Origin: Orobanche coerulescens
Taxonomy: Eukaryota; Streptophyta; Magnoliopsida; Lamiales; Orobanchaceae
Assembly: GCA_033398695.1 (NCBI GenBank)
Contig: JAWKAU010000225.1
Location: 1-64,000, forward strand
DNA: 64,000 nt
Reading direction: 5' to 3'
The translations under genes and the position numbers were made by a program. Within the stretch, counting starts at the first letter, position 1. Every line of letters begins with the position of its first letter. Shown piece after piece: positions 46,107 to 57,515 of this stretch. The notes below the pieces were generated by a model that did not search any database, was not told where the DNA came from, and saw nothing but the letters and a program-made list of their open reading frames with translations.

Positions 46107-47640
46107 TTGGATTGTCACTTTAAGATAGTCAGGTTTTGCAAACCTAACAAACCAATTGTGGAACTAGTTAGGGACGCTAGAGTCAACCTAGCACCTATAA
46201 TATCAGCTGTAAAGGCTAGGAAGGCAGTTGCCAAAGGGGCAACCGGATTTTTAGCCTTCCTCATCAACAAACCCAAGAGTAAGTCGAGCATAGAAACCAT
46301 ATGTGTGGTGTCCGAATACCCTGACGTTTTTCTTGAGGAATTAACCTCCCTACCACCTGATAGAGAGGTTAAATTTAATATCGAAATCATGCCCAAGAAG
46401 GCACCTATTGCAAAGGCACCATACCGAATGGCACCACTGGAGCTATAAGAGTTGAAGGTCCAACTGCAGAAGTTGCTCGATGTGGGTTTCATACAACCCA
46501 GTGTATCACCATGGGGAGCTCCGGTATTATTCGTCAAAAAGATGGATGAGACAATAAGACTTTGCATAGATTATCGCGAACTCAACAGTGTTACAGTTAA
46601 GAATAAGTATCCTCTCCCGAGGATAGATGAATTGTTTGAACAACTCCAAGGAGCTATGGTGTATTCGAAGTTCGATCTTCAACAATGATACTACCAACTA
46701 AAAATTAAGAATGAAGATGTTCCTAAAACTGCATTCCAAACTAGATATGGCCACTACGAGTTCGTAGTGATGCCTTTTGGACTCACGAATTCTCCTGCGG
46801 CGTTTATGGATTTAATGCACAGAGTATTTCAACCATATCTCTACCAATTCGTAGTAATTTTCATCGATGACATACTCATGTACTCTAAGATGGAGAAAGA
46901 TCATGAGAGGCATCTTAGACTAGTGTTGGAAACACTCAGGCATCACAAGTTGTACGCCAAGCACAGCAAGTGTGAATTTTGGTTGAAGGAAGTGGCATTT
47001 CTGGACCACATTGTTTTCTGGAGAAGGAATTGCGGTAGATCCATCCAAGATAGAAACTATTATGGACTGGAAGAGGCCAGAAAATGTCACTGAGATCAGA
47101 AGCTTTCTTGGACTTGTGGGCTACTACCGCAAATTCATCAAGGACTTCTCGAAGATAGCGGGACCCCTCACCCGGCTAACCCAAAAACAAGTAAAATTTG
47201 AATGGATGGATAAATGCGAAACAAGCTTCCAAGAACTCAAGAGGAAGCTTACCACCGCACCAATACTGACACTTCCATAAGGAACCCAAGGATTTGTCGT
47301 ATATAGTGACGCCTCAAAGGATGGCCTCGGTGCTGTACTAATGCAAAATGGTAAAGTTATTGCGTATGCTTCCAGGCAACTCAAATACATGAGAAGAATT
47401 ATCCAACACATGACCTCGAACTCACAGCAATAGTATTTGCCTTAAAGATTTGGCGACATCATTTATACGGCATTGAATTCACCGTGTTTACGGATCATAA
47501 AAGCCTCAAGTACCTATTTTCTCACAAGGAACTTAATCTCCAACAGAGAAGATGGGTAGAGATTTTAGAAGATTACCATTGTGAGATTCAACATCACCCA
47601 GAGAAAGCGAATGTCCTGGATTATGCCTTAAGTAGAAAGG
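46107..47640 (+). pseudogene. pol: Reverse transcriptase and RNase H of E
   Basis: Motifs in order are [12 protein letters not shown] (46506 on), [40 protein letters not shown] and [12 protein letters not shown] (46854-46889). The thumb region changes frame near 47010. RNase H has YSDASKDGLGAVLM near 47302 and [10 protein letters not shown] near 47490, but the last block reads VLDYALSRK, so the usual catalytic Asp has become Tyr. Stops lie at 46446-46448 and 46686-46688, with a frame change near 47385. Confidence 0.88.
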
Positions 47641-49166
47641 CTACAGTGGCCCGACTCATGGTCCGAGAATGGCAAGCTCTCGAGGAACTGAGCTATCTGA
47701 AACCCATTCATGAAGGTGCTCGTTTAATTTGCGCCAACCTCACAGTTAAATCGAATCTATTGGACCATATTCGATTAGCCCAAGAGTGAGATCCAAAACA
47801 TCAAGAATTCAAGGACAATATCGTTAAGGGTGAGAAACCCGAGTTTACAATTACCAAGGATGGAATTGTAAGGTGGGGAGCTCAAAAGACAGATTCTCGA
47901 AGAAGCTCATTGTTCGAGATATACGATTCACCCAGGAGGTAACAAGATGTACCGAGACCTAAAGAAACACTTTTGGTGGGTAAACATGAAGAACCAAGTA
48001 GCAAAATTCGTGGCTCGATGCCTCACATGTCAAAGATTCAAGGCTGAACATCAGCGACCCTCAGGACTATTACAACCGTTAGAAGTCCCTGAATGGAAAT
48101 GGGAAAAGATAACCATGGACTTCATTACAGATCTGCCAACGACAAGGGGAGGCTATAACACCATTTGGGTGATCGTCGACAGATTGACAAAATCATCACA
48201 TTTCATGCTGGTTAAAAAGGACGACAGTTTGCAAAAGCTGGCGAAGACTTATATCCGAGAGATCGTTCGACTTCATGGAGTGCCAACAGACATAGTATCT
48301 GATAGATACCCAAGATTCGTATCTCGTTTCTGGAAAGTCTTCCATAAAAATTAGGAACCTCATTGAGTTTTAGCACTAGCGCTCACCCCCAGACCGACTA
48401 GCAATCTGAGCGAACCATCCAGACCCTTGAAGACATGTTACGAGCTTGTGTACTAGACATTCAAGAAGATTGGGATCACCACCTACCATTAGCCGAGTTT
48501 GCATACAACAACAGTTACCACCAAGCGACAATCGGAATGGTGCCTTATAAAGCTCTATACGGGAGGAAGTGCCGATGATGACCAGTGGATGCCGAAGACT
48601 CAACGAACCGAACCCTCACTGATGAACATATATTTGGTGAAAGAATCCATGGATAAAGTACGACTAATTAAGGATAGGATCCGTGCAACTCAGACTAGAC
48701 AAAAGAGTTACGCCGATCATCGTAGAAAGGATCTAGAATTTGAAGTAGGAGATCAGGTCTTCCTAAGGCTAACACCACGAAGGGTTTAATAGCGTCAAGG
48801 AAGGGAGGAAAGTTGAGTTCCCGATATGTCGGACCATTCAAAATCACGGAAAGGATTGGGCAACTAGCGTACCGGTTGGACTTACCATCCAATCTGGTTG
48901 GAATGCATGACATTTTCCATGTCTCGAGATTAAAAAAGTATCATCCAGACCCGGCGCACATTCTTACTTCTGACATTCCACCAATCAAAGATAACTGGTC
49001 TTATGAAGAGAGGCCGATCAAGATCCTCAACCGGCAAGTATGCGAATTGAGGAAGAAGCGAATTCCTTTAGTTAAAGTCGTCTGGTCAAATCACAACAGA
49101 GGAGAAGATGCTACATGGGAGACTGAAGATGAGATGAAGAAATTCTATCCCGAGTTTTTCCAGTAG
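47641..49166 (+). pseudogene. pol: Integrase and chromodomain of E
   Basis: Zinc-binding residues appear in HPGGNKMYRDLKKHFWW (47930 on) and CLTCQ. The core has MDFITDLP (48117) and IVSDRYPRF (48292). The third acidic residue lies in [18 protein letters not shown] near 48408 in another frame. The C-terminal frame 48813-49166 ends in a chromodomain (ATWETEDEMKKFYPEFF) with stop TAG 49164-49166. A stop at about 48352 and frame changes near 48575 and 48790 break it. Confidence 0.88.
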
Positions 49167-49202
49167 GAATTTGGGGACCAAATTCTTTTACGGAGGGGGG
49201 GA
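49167..49202 (+). promoter_or_regulatory. Post-stop hairpin and polypurine tract of E
   Basis: GAATTTGG pairs perfectly with CCAAATTC across GGA, beginning on the base after the stop codon. CGGAGGGGGGGA is the polypurine tract. The stem sequence differs completely from those in A and B but the architecture is the same. Confidence 0.78.
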
Positions 49203-51712
49203 TGTAAAACGCTACGTTTTCGGTCCTAAATTTTATTCCTATAGTCATTGTAATATAATTTAAAATTCAATAAAATCATATTGAATGCATAAATAGTCAT
49301 TACTAGTATTACTATTTAAGTGTGATCATAACTTATTTATTTATTTCATAATTTCTAAGAAGTTTAATAATTATTAAGTAATAAAACTAATTAAATCCAA
49401 TTAAATTATAAAATTATTTATTGGGTTTACAATCTAATATCTAACTATTAGATTAATTGCATATGTATCTAATGTCCATACTTGATCATAATTAAAGTCC
49501 ACAATCAAAGTTTAACCTCAACTTCAACACACAAGTCCTAAATTTATACACATTATAATTAAAACAAAAAAAAAAGAAAAAAAAATAAATGAGGCCGGCC
49601 ATAATCAAGAGAAGGGTGAGGGAATCACCACCCTTGTGTCTTGTGCATCAATATGCATGTCCCCCTCAAGTTTAGACCACCATTTCCCATACACCCCTTT
49701 TTGACCACACCATGTTTAATACTTAAAGAAAGAAACACACTTATCTCCTCATTCCTCAAAAAAAATCTGCACTACTAGAGAGAGAAAGAGATAAGTTAGA
49801 TATAGAGAGAGGGCCGAAGTGAAGGAAGGAGGAAGGAGAAAGAAGAAAACTCAAGAAAGAACTAGGTAATTTTATTTCCCACATCTTTTTATAAGCTATA
49901 GTTATAATACTCCTAATCTAATTAAAATCTTAAAACATGCAAACGAAACACACACCGTGGGTGCATGTTGATTCGACCGAACCATGTAGGGTAAGAGGGG
50001 AGATCGTCTTTCAACGTTCGAGACCTAGAACCGGCTAATTCCGACAAGAATCAAGGTGGGTGAAACTCTTTCAAACCTTTAAGTAATAATCTTTCCTTAC
50101 TTATAATGCATGTAAACCTGAAATTTCTTCAAGTATGATGTGGACAAATTTTTGAAATCACCATATTAAAAATTCATGTTATGATATTTGTGCTTGAATT
50201 ACATGTATATTCGTTTTTCTTGAATTTTACTTTCGAAAATTATGAAGTATGGTGAGCATGCACAAATATGGAAAGTTTGCATATATACATGTCTTAGAGA
50301 TATATGTTATGGTTATATTAACATGCAATATGATTTGTTGGATTTAAACGATAACCGATTTGGTAGTCGGATTTCGATTATATGAAAAATTGAATATTGT
50401 ATGTCCGATTCGAAATCTTGTTGAAACTCTACCAAATACGGAATTTTGTGTGATATGATTTTGTTATGGTGTTTGGATAACTTATTTGTGGCAAAAATGG
50501 AGCTTGAAAACAAGTAAACGGAATTTAAGTGCATAAATTGTAATTAATGGAAAATTATGGACTAAACTGAAATTTTCGAGAATAAACTGTTCTGGACCCT
50601 AAATAGCATATATTTTATCACACATAGGCTGTCCTTAAAGTTTTATGTGAATCGGAGTTCAATATCTAAGCTTTTTAGTCAAATTTGCAATTTTAAAATA
50701 ATTCCGGGGTCAAATTACAAGAAATCCAAAAATTCTGGACCAAGTCCGAATTTCTGGACATTTTTTTCACAAATATGGGATTCCAGGTTTATCATGAGCC
50801 ATCTCGTAATCGAGCTAAATTCAAAGCCCTATAGGCCTCGGAGCGAATTTGTTAAATTTTGGGGTCAATTTGTAATTTCTGGAAATTTCTGTCCCGAAAA
50901 TGAATTTCCGAATCTCTTCTTAAATATGAAGTCAAGTAAATAATTTTGACTCCCTTATAAATTTTCACGACCATCCGAATTCATATCATACTCCCATACT
51001 TAGACCTAAGGGTAGAATCGTCCTTCAACCAACCGCATAAAAAAATTCTCGACTTCTTTTCATTGAACCTACCAATTCAATATATCTGACTTGAACCCTT
51101 TAAAACTATTGATGAAATATTGAGAATATTTTTAAATTAATATACAATTCCTATCCCGTATTACCGTGCCACAAATATAAGTAACCATATTCCATACTTA
51201 ATCAAAGACGCAATTAATCTCATTGATCGAATATTTAAGTGTTGCTCGTGCTATGCAACTAACTGACAATTGTGACTGTCCGGGAACTAAGTTCTATACA
51301 AACAAAGTGCCACGGACGGGTCCACCCTCTAACTCTATTAGGATAAAGTGCCACGTCGACGGATGGGGGCCACCTCTTGAACCCATACGAAACAGAGCGC
51401 CGACCTAAAATCCAGGGGCCACCTCTTTATTGTAGGAGCCACCTCTAGAATCTAAAATCGAGTCGGGACAGTTAGACCGAGTCTTGGATCGATTAGTGTG
51501 GCTGCAGTTCATGAACAAGGCTGTCGTTGTTGCTTATTCCCATAACCGAGGAATGGAGTGTTCTGAGGGACCTCGGTCGTAGAACTTGGGGTATAATCGC
51601 GATTATGGTGTTATCCGGGTATTGACCCACAATTAAGGACATACCGAGCCCAGATAAGAGATAAGGAAGCACACGCTAAGTGTGAGAGCGAAGGCTCAGC
51701 TACTGGGGCGAC
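49203..51712 (+). mobile_element. 3' LTR of element E (right end interrupted)
   Basis: It starts TGTAAAACGC after the polypurine tract. Bases 50949-51712 match the 5' LTR piece 34251-34976. It stops at GGGGCGAC where the B2 LTR begins. It is AT-rich with no palindrome array that I can see; short frames inside it are not convincing genes. Confidence 0.88.
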
Positions 51713-53436
51713 TCTAACAACCCTAACTAGGCGGATATTACAATGCCGTGGACCCCCGACTGGGATCCACCAGGCGAGTGAAAATGAATGAAATACACAG
51801 GGTAAATGTAGTACCAAACCACATTACATCATTAATTACTCCGATGAGGAGTTTCATACAACACACCCAAGATAATACAGAATACATGTATGTTTTATAT
51901 GAAGATAAAATATACGACACTGAATAAAATGAGTATTCAAACGGAAGTCTGCAGCAGAAATAAAATAAAGAAAACACGAGTGAATGAAAAGGACTGGGCC
52001 CCCTACTAGTATCACTGGGACTCCTCGTCGTCAACGTTCTCTTCCCGTGCCTTAGCCTTGCCATGACCTGAAAACAAAATCCCCCAACTGGGTCACTTAC
52101 ACATAACAACAATCCTCAAGAGTTGAATAAACACAATCATATATACTGTAAAAATCACAAGTTCGATCAAAATCTAAAATCGTCGAACACAAGCGATCAA
52201 ATGTGAATCGGCCAGATTATAACCCAATCCTGTTGAAAACATATGCAATCAAATATTTTGTATGAATCAACCATCAGTACGGCTCAAAGGATGGCGCCAC
52301 ACTATGCCCCGGATGGAAATGTGTCCGTGCACAAGCCACCAACGAGTATCGATCGAATACACGTGTGGTCTTGCACCTAATCAGTATCACGAAGTAATCG
52401 TCTCGTGTGCACAGTCCAATGTGAGGTCAACTACCAACACACGACTTTATATGTGCCCGACATGAAAATCCTATACATACCAACCGGCACGCCAGTATGA
52501 CCCGGAATGCCACGAGATAACAAAAGTGACATCGAAAATCAATAATGACTCACCGAGATGAAATGATAGTGAAATGAATGATAGCCCAATGAAATGATTG
52601 GAACCGTCGTTCCTCGTGAATGAAGTGATTAATTGACAATTACAAGTCTCAATACGGTTAATATATTATGAATGAACTATAATTATGAATGAACAACAAC
52701 GAAAGGAATGAATATCCTTTTAACCGAGTAAGAATTAACTTACTCAACACCGGTGAACAATGTCCTTCCACGGACAAACGTCCTAAATGAGATGTCGGTC
52801 GCTCGAACCACCTTGAATAACACAAATACCAACAATCCGCTCAATATACGAATCAAACACGAGTATAACTAACTCATAACGTCGATACGACTAAACCAAA
52901 CTCATTGGGGTATTATATCAAACACGTTGTGGCCAATCTTCGATTGTTTACAACCAAACCTTAACCATACCCATATTAAGACCCCAAGAAGTAATCCAAA
53001 CCAACAAAACGTCTCCAATACAATCAATAATCCAATATGAATATCCAAATTCGTGATTACAACAACAATTAATCGAAAACCCCCAAATCCAACTGAATAT
53101 TCAAAGTGTTATTGAATAACCCTCAATAATCCAATGAATAATCATACACATCCATAATTATGCGTACATCTCTTCATACAACATGATCATAATGTCCAAA
53201 ACATCATATCTCAACACAAAATCGAAATCCAAGATGTTTGAAGAATATTACCTTTGAAGATCCAAACACTTTGATCCGAAGAAACGCGTTAGATCGACAA
53301 TCTAAGCTTCCCAAACTAATGAAGATGATGAAAACCGAACACCCAAGTGATTGATGATGAAAAATCTCTCCCTCAAGCTCTCTCTCTCGGATACGAGGTG
53401 AAGAAATGAGAAAATGACTCAAAGTCCCGTCCAAGT

Positions 53437-53449
53437 CCTATATAAATTG
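53437..53449 (-). promoter_or_regulatory. Probable TATA box of B2 LTR
   Basis: On the minus strand the sequence reads AATTTATATAGGA, located just downstream (minus direction) of the palindrome array. Confidence 0.6.
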
Positions 53450-53455
53450 CCGAAT

Positions 53456-53946
53456 GTTACGGCCGTAACTCGGCCTACTTACGGCCATAACATCCCAAGT
53501 CAACGGCCTTACGGCCGTAACCAACCATCTCGTACGGCCGTAACTCGGCTTCGTCCAGAATCTACCAACAGTCATACGGCCGTACCCGCACCGGTCTTAC
53601 GGGCGTAACTCGCCCTCGTCCAAAACGCCTGCCGACAGCCATACGGCCATACCCGGCCAAACTTACGGGCGTAAGACGCCTTCGTTAAAACTGCCTGGGC
53701 ACCCTGCCTGCATCGTACGGCCATAACCGGCCAAGCCTTACAGCCGTACCAGCCTCATCTTACGGTCGTATGCCGCAACCCTTACGGCCGTAAGTCCCAT
53801 TCGTCCAAACTGGCCTGAAATCAACGAACACCTGTTACGGCCGTATCCGAAAATCCTTACGGCCGTAACTCACCGTCGTCCAAAATCACCTTGAGCCAAC
53901 GAATGCATGTTACGGCCATAATACCTGAATAGTTACGGCCGTAACT
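53456..53946 (-). repeat. TTACGGCCGTAA palindrome array in U3 of B2
   Basis: Sixteen units in about 490 bases, most TTACGGCCGTAA or one step away (TACGGCCATA, TACGGGCGTA). The spacing is irregular at 20-45 bases, and some spacers share CTCG(G/C)CTTCGTCCA. The array lies on the upstream side of the TATA-like box, as in the other families. Confidence 0.9.
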
Positions 53947-54268
53947 CGCTGCTGGAAGTGACAAAAATCCTACAACTCCATCTACTCGTAACAAATGGTG
54001 AATGATCCGACGTACCATACATATGTGAAAGTAAACAAGTCCAACACAAGACTATATTCATGATGATTATATTAATACTCTCGTCTCGACTCTCAATCGG
54101 AGATGAATGACGATCGGTAACTGATACACAGTTACAAATTGCCAACGATGAATACAAATGAATGAATCATGAATGATGAGTGATTATTAATGAGTGAAAA
54201 TTACTGAGTGACCAATACTGATTGATGAATACTGAATGATAATGAATGAATTACAACCGGGTATTAGA

Positions 54269-54304
54269 TACTCCCCCCTTAAAAAGAGTTTCGTCCTCGA
54301 AACT
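54269..54304 (-). promoter_or_regulatory. Polypurine tract and post-stop hairpin of B2
   Basis: On the minus strand, AGTTTCG-AGGA-CGAAACT (54304-54287) is followed by TTTTTAAGGGGGGAG and then the LTR. Confidence 0.75.
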
Positions 54305-54817
54305 AAGGGTCAAATAACTCGGGAAAACTCTCCCGCATACTATCCTCGATTTCCCAAGTAGCCTCCTCGACTCCGTGTCTAGACCACTGAACCTTGACCA
54401 AAGGAATCGTCTTGTTCCTCAACTGTTTGATTTGCCGCTCTAAAACTCGTATAGGACACTCCTCATACGAATGATCATACGCGATCTCGATTTCGTCAAA
54501 TTGAAGTATGTGACTCGGGTCGGCAACATACTTCCGCAACTGAGAAACGTGAAACACATTATGAATTCAGCTCAACGCCGGAGGTAAAGCCAATCGATAA
54601 GCCAGACTACCTACTCGATCCAAATCTCAAATGGTCCAATGAATCTCGGACTCAACTTCCCCCGTTTTCCGAATCGGAAAATACCTCGGCTCGAGGATAC
54701 CTTGACCAACACGTGGTCACCAGCCTCGAACTCTAGTGGTCGACGACGATTATCTACATATGATTTCTGTCGACTCTGAGCGGTCAACAAACGACTCCTG
54801 ATCAAAGCTACCTTTGT
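54303..54817 (-). pseudogene. pol: Integrase C-terminus and chromodomain of B2, truncated by F
   Basis: On the minus strand the integrase C-terminal region (QSRQKSYVDNRRRPLEFEAG near 54755) is followed after a frame change by a clean 84-residue frame, 54557-54303. That frame reads MFHVSQLRKYVADPSHILQF and ends in the chromodomain motif EEATWEIEDSMRESFPELF. The upstream part of pol is absent because element F begins at 54818. The better state of this chromodomain helped to identify B's. Confidence 0.88.
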
Positions 54818-55184
54818 TGTTACCCAAAATATTATCCGAAGATAGTGTTGCTGGAATGATCGAGTAACCAACAAGTGCGGGAGCACGTCCGTGAGAAATT
54901 AAATGACACAAGATTTGTCGAGGTTGTTAATCCCGGGCTTGAATGCTCTCGCGAGATTTTATTAATAAGTATACTGTTGAGTACAAATATTAATGTTAGA
55001 ATCTATCACAAAGAGTGTAAAGAATTCTAGTTTTCTAAGCTGTGGAGCGTATAGAATGCCGGAAGAATCAGATATGGAGTTCTGTGAATTCTTGCTATGG
55101 ATGTTCTATGTGTGAGAATGTCTTTCTCTTTTCTCTCTCTTGTTTGCTGTGTTTTCGAAGTCCTTATTCTGTGTTATGGACCTT

Positions 55185-55194
55185 CTATTTATAG
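55185..55194 (-). promoter_or_regulatory. TATA box of F LTR
   Basis: CTATAAATAG on the minus strand, downstream of the CGATCG repeats. Confidence 0.7.
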
Positions 55195-55220
55195 CAGACC
55201 AAGTTCCTGGGGGCCCACTA

Positions 55221-55725
55221 CGATCGCAGGCGATCGTCGTTATTTATATTATAATAATACGGCCGATCGTCTCGTCACGTGGGGCTTTTCCCTTAAAGTC
55301 CGCGGTTATTCTTGCGGCATTACATGCATCTGACGACGGGGAACTCGCATGCGTCTGAGCCGCTCACCCACCTTTTCGGCGGTACTGTTGGTAGGTGAGG
55401 TAGGTGACAGACTGTGAGCACAGGTCTTGTCTGTCAGCACCTTTCGCAGGTCTGCGGTCCTGTTGGTAGGTGAAGTAGGTGACAGGCTGTGGGCACCGAT
55501 CTTGTCTGTCAGCACCTTTTGAGATCTGCACGCGGGTCCCAGCCCGAGATTTCGGCTTTGATGACCTTTGACGGATGTTAGATTAATGGGCGGCACGAGA
55601 CGATCGCCAATCAACAAAAGACGATCACCAATCAACAAAAGGCGATCGCCGTGGGTGCCAAGTTCAGGGTGTTTGCCCCGAGCATATCTCTTATGGTAGA
55701 CTTCCCGACTGCTATGACGATCGCC
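55221..55725 (-). repeat. GGCGATCGCC-type palindromes in U3 of F
   Basis: About seven CGATCG-centred units (near 55221, 55229, 55263, 55601, 55621, 55641 and 55716), one a perfect GGCGATCGCC. Two are followed by AATCAACAAAAG. The motif is also common elsewhere in F, so the array is less discrete than in B, C, D or B2. Confidence 0.7.
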
Positions 55726-55754
55726 TTCGAGGTGTGTTTAAATGCCGCACAACA

Positions 55755-55768
55755 ATTGCCCCCCAGCT
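55755..55768 (-). promoter_or_regulatory. Polypurine tract of F
   Basis: On the minus strand GAGCTGGGGGGCAAT precedes the LTR start TGTTGTGC. Confidence 0.75.
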
Positions 55769-56251
55769 CGGCTCGATGTTGAAAACACGGGGTGAGGTGG
55801 CACTTTTGGCGATCGCCAATGTTTTAGACGACCGGGCGATCTGATTTCAAATTTGGACGATCTCCTTTTGCGCTGGGAGCGGCGGGAAAAGAAAAGTGGG
55901 CTCTCGAAACAATGCAAGGACACGCGTCGCGTTTCTATTGAGGGAGCCCGACGGTTCGTCAGACTTTGTCGATTGGCGTGCCCTCGAAAAGACGCGTCAC
56001 GCGGACTCGAGGGCCGCATTTGTGCGTTCCCCAACTGTCGGTTGCATCCCAGCCCTCGGACTTTCGCCTATTTGCACAGAGACCCCCGCCTCCATCTATA
56101 AAAGGGCTAGGGTTACTCCAATTTCATCTTTTACGCGTCCTTGCCTTCCTGCTGAAGCTCTGCAAAAATTTCCGTAGCTTGTTGTGCCGACCGTCTTCCT
56201 TTCTTTAGGTAAGAAACCCAATTCTTCTTTCTCCCTTGATTTTTTGAGAAT
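55769..56251 (+). promoter_or_regulatory. Promoter and leader of the antisense gene in F
   Basis: A perfect 14-bp palindrome TTGGCGATCGCCAA (55806-55819) lies about 280 bases upstream of the TATA box TATAAAAG (56097-56104). A C/T-rich leader runs to the ATG at 56252, with a possible splice donor (AGGTAAG) at 56207. This is a plausible independent plus-strand promoter inside a minus-strand element. Confidence 0.6.
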
Positions 56252-57185
56252 ATGTCGGGAGGATCTAAGGTCTTCGAGGTCGGAAGCACTTCTGCCGCCG
56301 CGGCTTCGCCGGACCGGGAGGAAATTCCTGTGGGAATCCCCGTGGAAACGGCCGCAGAGGCTATTCGTGCGGGGATTGCACCCGCAGAGCTTGAGGAGCT
56401 TTTCAAAGAGGCCGTAGTGGCGGGCTCTGCGGCGGCGGAGGAGCGAGATGCGTCGCCGGTGGAGGAAGACGAACTGATGCGTTTGTGTTGGGAAAAAGAT
56501 AGCGTCTCCGGCCGCGTCTATACGGCTTTTGCTAAACTTATGGAGGGGATTGACGGGCCCTGTCCGGAGTTTGATTTCGAAGCTTACTCCGCCGCTCATC
56601 CCTACGTACATGTGAAGCGGACGGAGTTTCGGGCTGCTGAACCGTCTCAATGGACTCTTGGTCAGATTCAGAGCTCGGCGACCTGGAAGGACATGACCCG
56701 CTGGAGGGCCAAATATCATATCCCCTCTGATGTGTCTTTGCACGTGCCCTCCGAGAACGAACGTGCCGACCAGCCTCCCGAGGGAATGGTCGCCATCAAC
56801 GAGTGACCACAGGCTGCCCGGATGCGGTTTCCCTTGCTTGCCGTTCGCCGTTTCGTATCTGGCGATCGCACAGAATTTGGCGCCTCTTGATTAACGCCGA
56901 GCCTTTGCAGATTATCAAGACATTGACATTATTTGGCGGACACGAGTTGTTTCGCTTGCCTTCTGTATTTGGAGATGAATTATCTTTTAAGCCGGCGTGC
57001 GGAAGGGATCGATCGGCGGGTACCATATCCAAGGTCGCCAGGGTAGGGTGGTTATCGGGGTGCCGAGCAAGACTCGGGCGACCTGAAAAAGTGGTCTTTG
57101 GGTTGGTGGTGCATGGAGGTCGGCATCGAGCGAACCGCCGGAGGAGGAGTTGGATATCCCTACCAATTTTCGGAGAGGAATCCAA
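56252..57185 (+). pseudogene. Antisense gene of F, first exon (gypsy-type transposon domain, shifted)
   Basis: ATG 56252 opens a 184-residue frame ending at TGA 56804-56806. Ala/Glu-rich residues 1-75 are followed by a conserved-looking part with YHIPSDVSLHVPSENERA. This resembles the plant protein family annotated as 'putative gypsy type transposon' (Pfam Transposase_28, from memory). Similarity continues after the stop in other frames (MRFPLLAVRRF near 56824, WRLLINAEPL near 56880), so the exon has stops or shifts. A GTAAGG donor is at 57186. Extra antisense genes between pol and the 3' LTR are known in Tat-lineage plant elements. The function is unknown. Confidence 0.65.
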
Positions 57186-57253
57186 GTAAGGGTTTCCTTT
57201 CTCCCTTTATTTGGATACTCCTTGGACTGATCTAATTTATTTCCCTTTTGCAG

Positions 57254-57416
57254 ATCCCTTGTTCCATCGATCGACGATCTCCCCTTTGATTTCTCGATCG
57301 TCTGGGAGCGGATTCGCGCATTGCCGGTTTCCTATAAAGACGTTGATCAATCGACCACGAATCTCATCGGTTGGGAGCTCGACTGTTTCGCTTCCCTCGC
57401 CACCTGAAGGCACCTG
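57254..57416 (+). pseudogene. Antisense gene of F, second exon
   Basis: Bounded by TTTTGCAG before 57254 and a possible GTATGA donor at 57417. One frame reads LVPSIDDLPFDFSIVWERI and continues to a TGA near 57403 in a CCTG context. A single missing base there would bring the frame into phase with the next exon. The exon call rests on splice-like borders and on open frame; no domain is recognised. Confidence 0.5.
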
Positions 57417-57515
57417 GTATGACTTTTCATCCACTCTTTTCTGCGAGGCAATCGTCTCCCAGAGGTCGCCATGTTTACGTAAGTGTCTAACTTGTTTTAG
57501 TTTCTTCTTTGGCAG

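Larger units (their letters stand above)
51713..54268 (-). mobile_element. 3' LTR of B2, a minus-strand relative of B
   Basis: Read on the minus strand it begins TCTAATACCC (54268) and ends near TGTTAGA (51713). It is homologous to the B LTR at both ends, for example AGGCGGATATTACA at 51731 against TGTAATATCCGCCT at 12525. Its U3 has a TTACGGCCGTAA array instead of TAGCGCACGCTA. Its left border with E LTR follows GCGAC. Confidence 0.88.
54818..55754 (-). mobile_element. 3' LTR of element F
   Basis: 937 bp, with ends TGTTGTGCGG (minus-strand start, 55754) and GGGTAACA (54818). In the minus direction it has several CGATCG palindromes, TATA box CTATAAATAG (55194-55185), and a polyadenylation signal AATAAAATC near 54966-54958. 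The left border was placed where B2 integrase homology stops. Confidence 0.82.

Noticed and set aside
51738..52112. 124-residue minus-strand frame in the B2 LTR (and 4798-5166, 12347-12781 in B)
   Set aside because: These are open stretches in homologous LTR sequence running over the LTR border; no conservation pattern of coding is seen.
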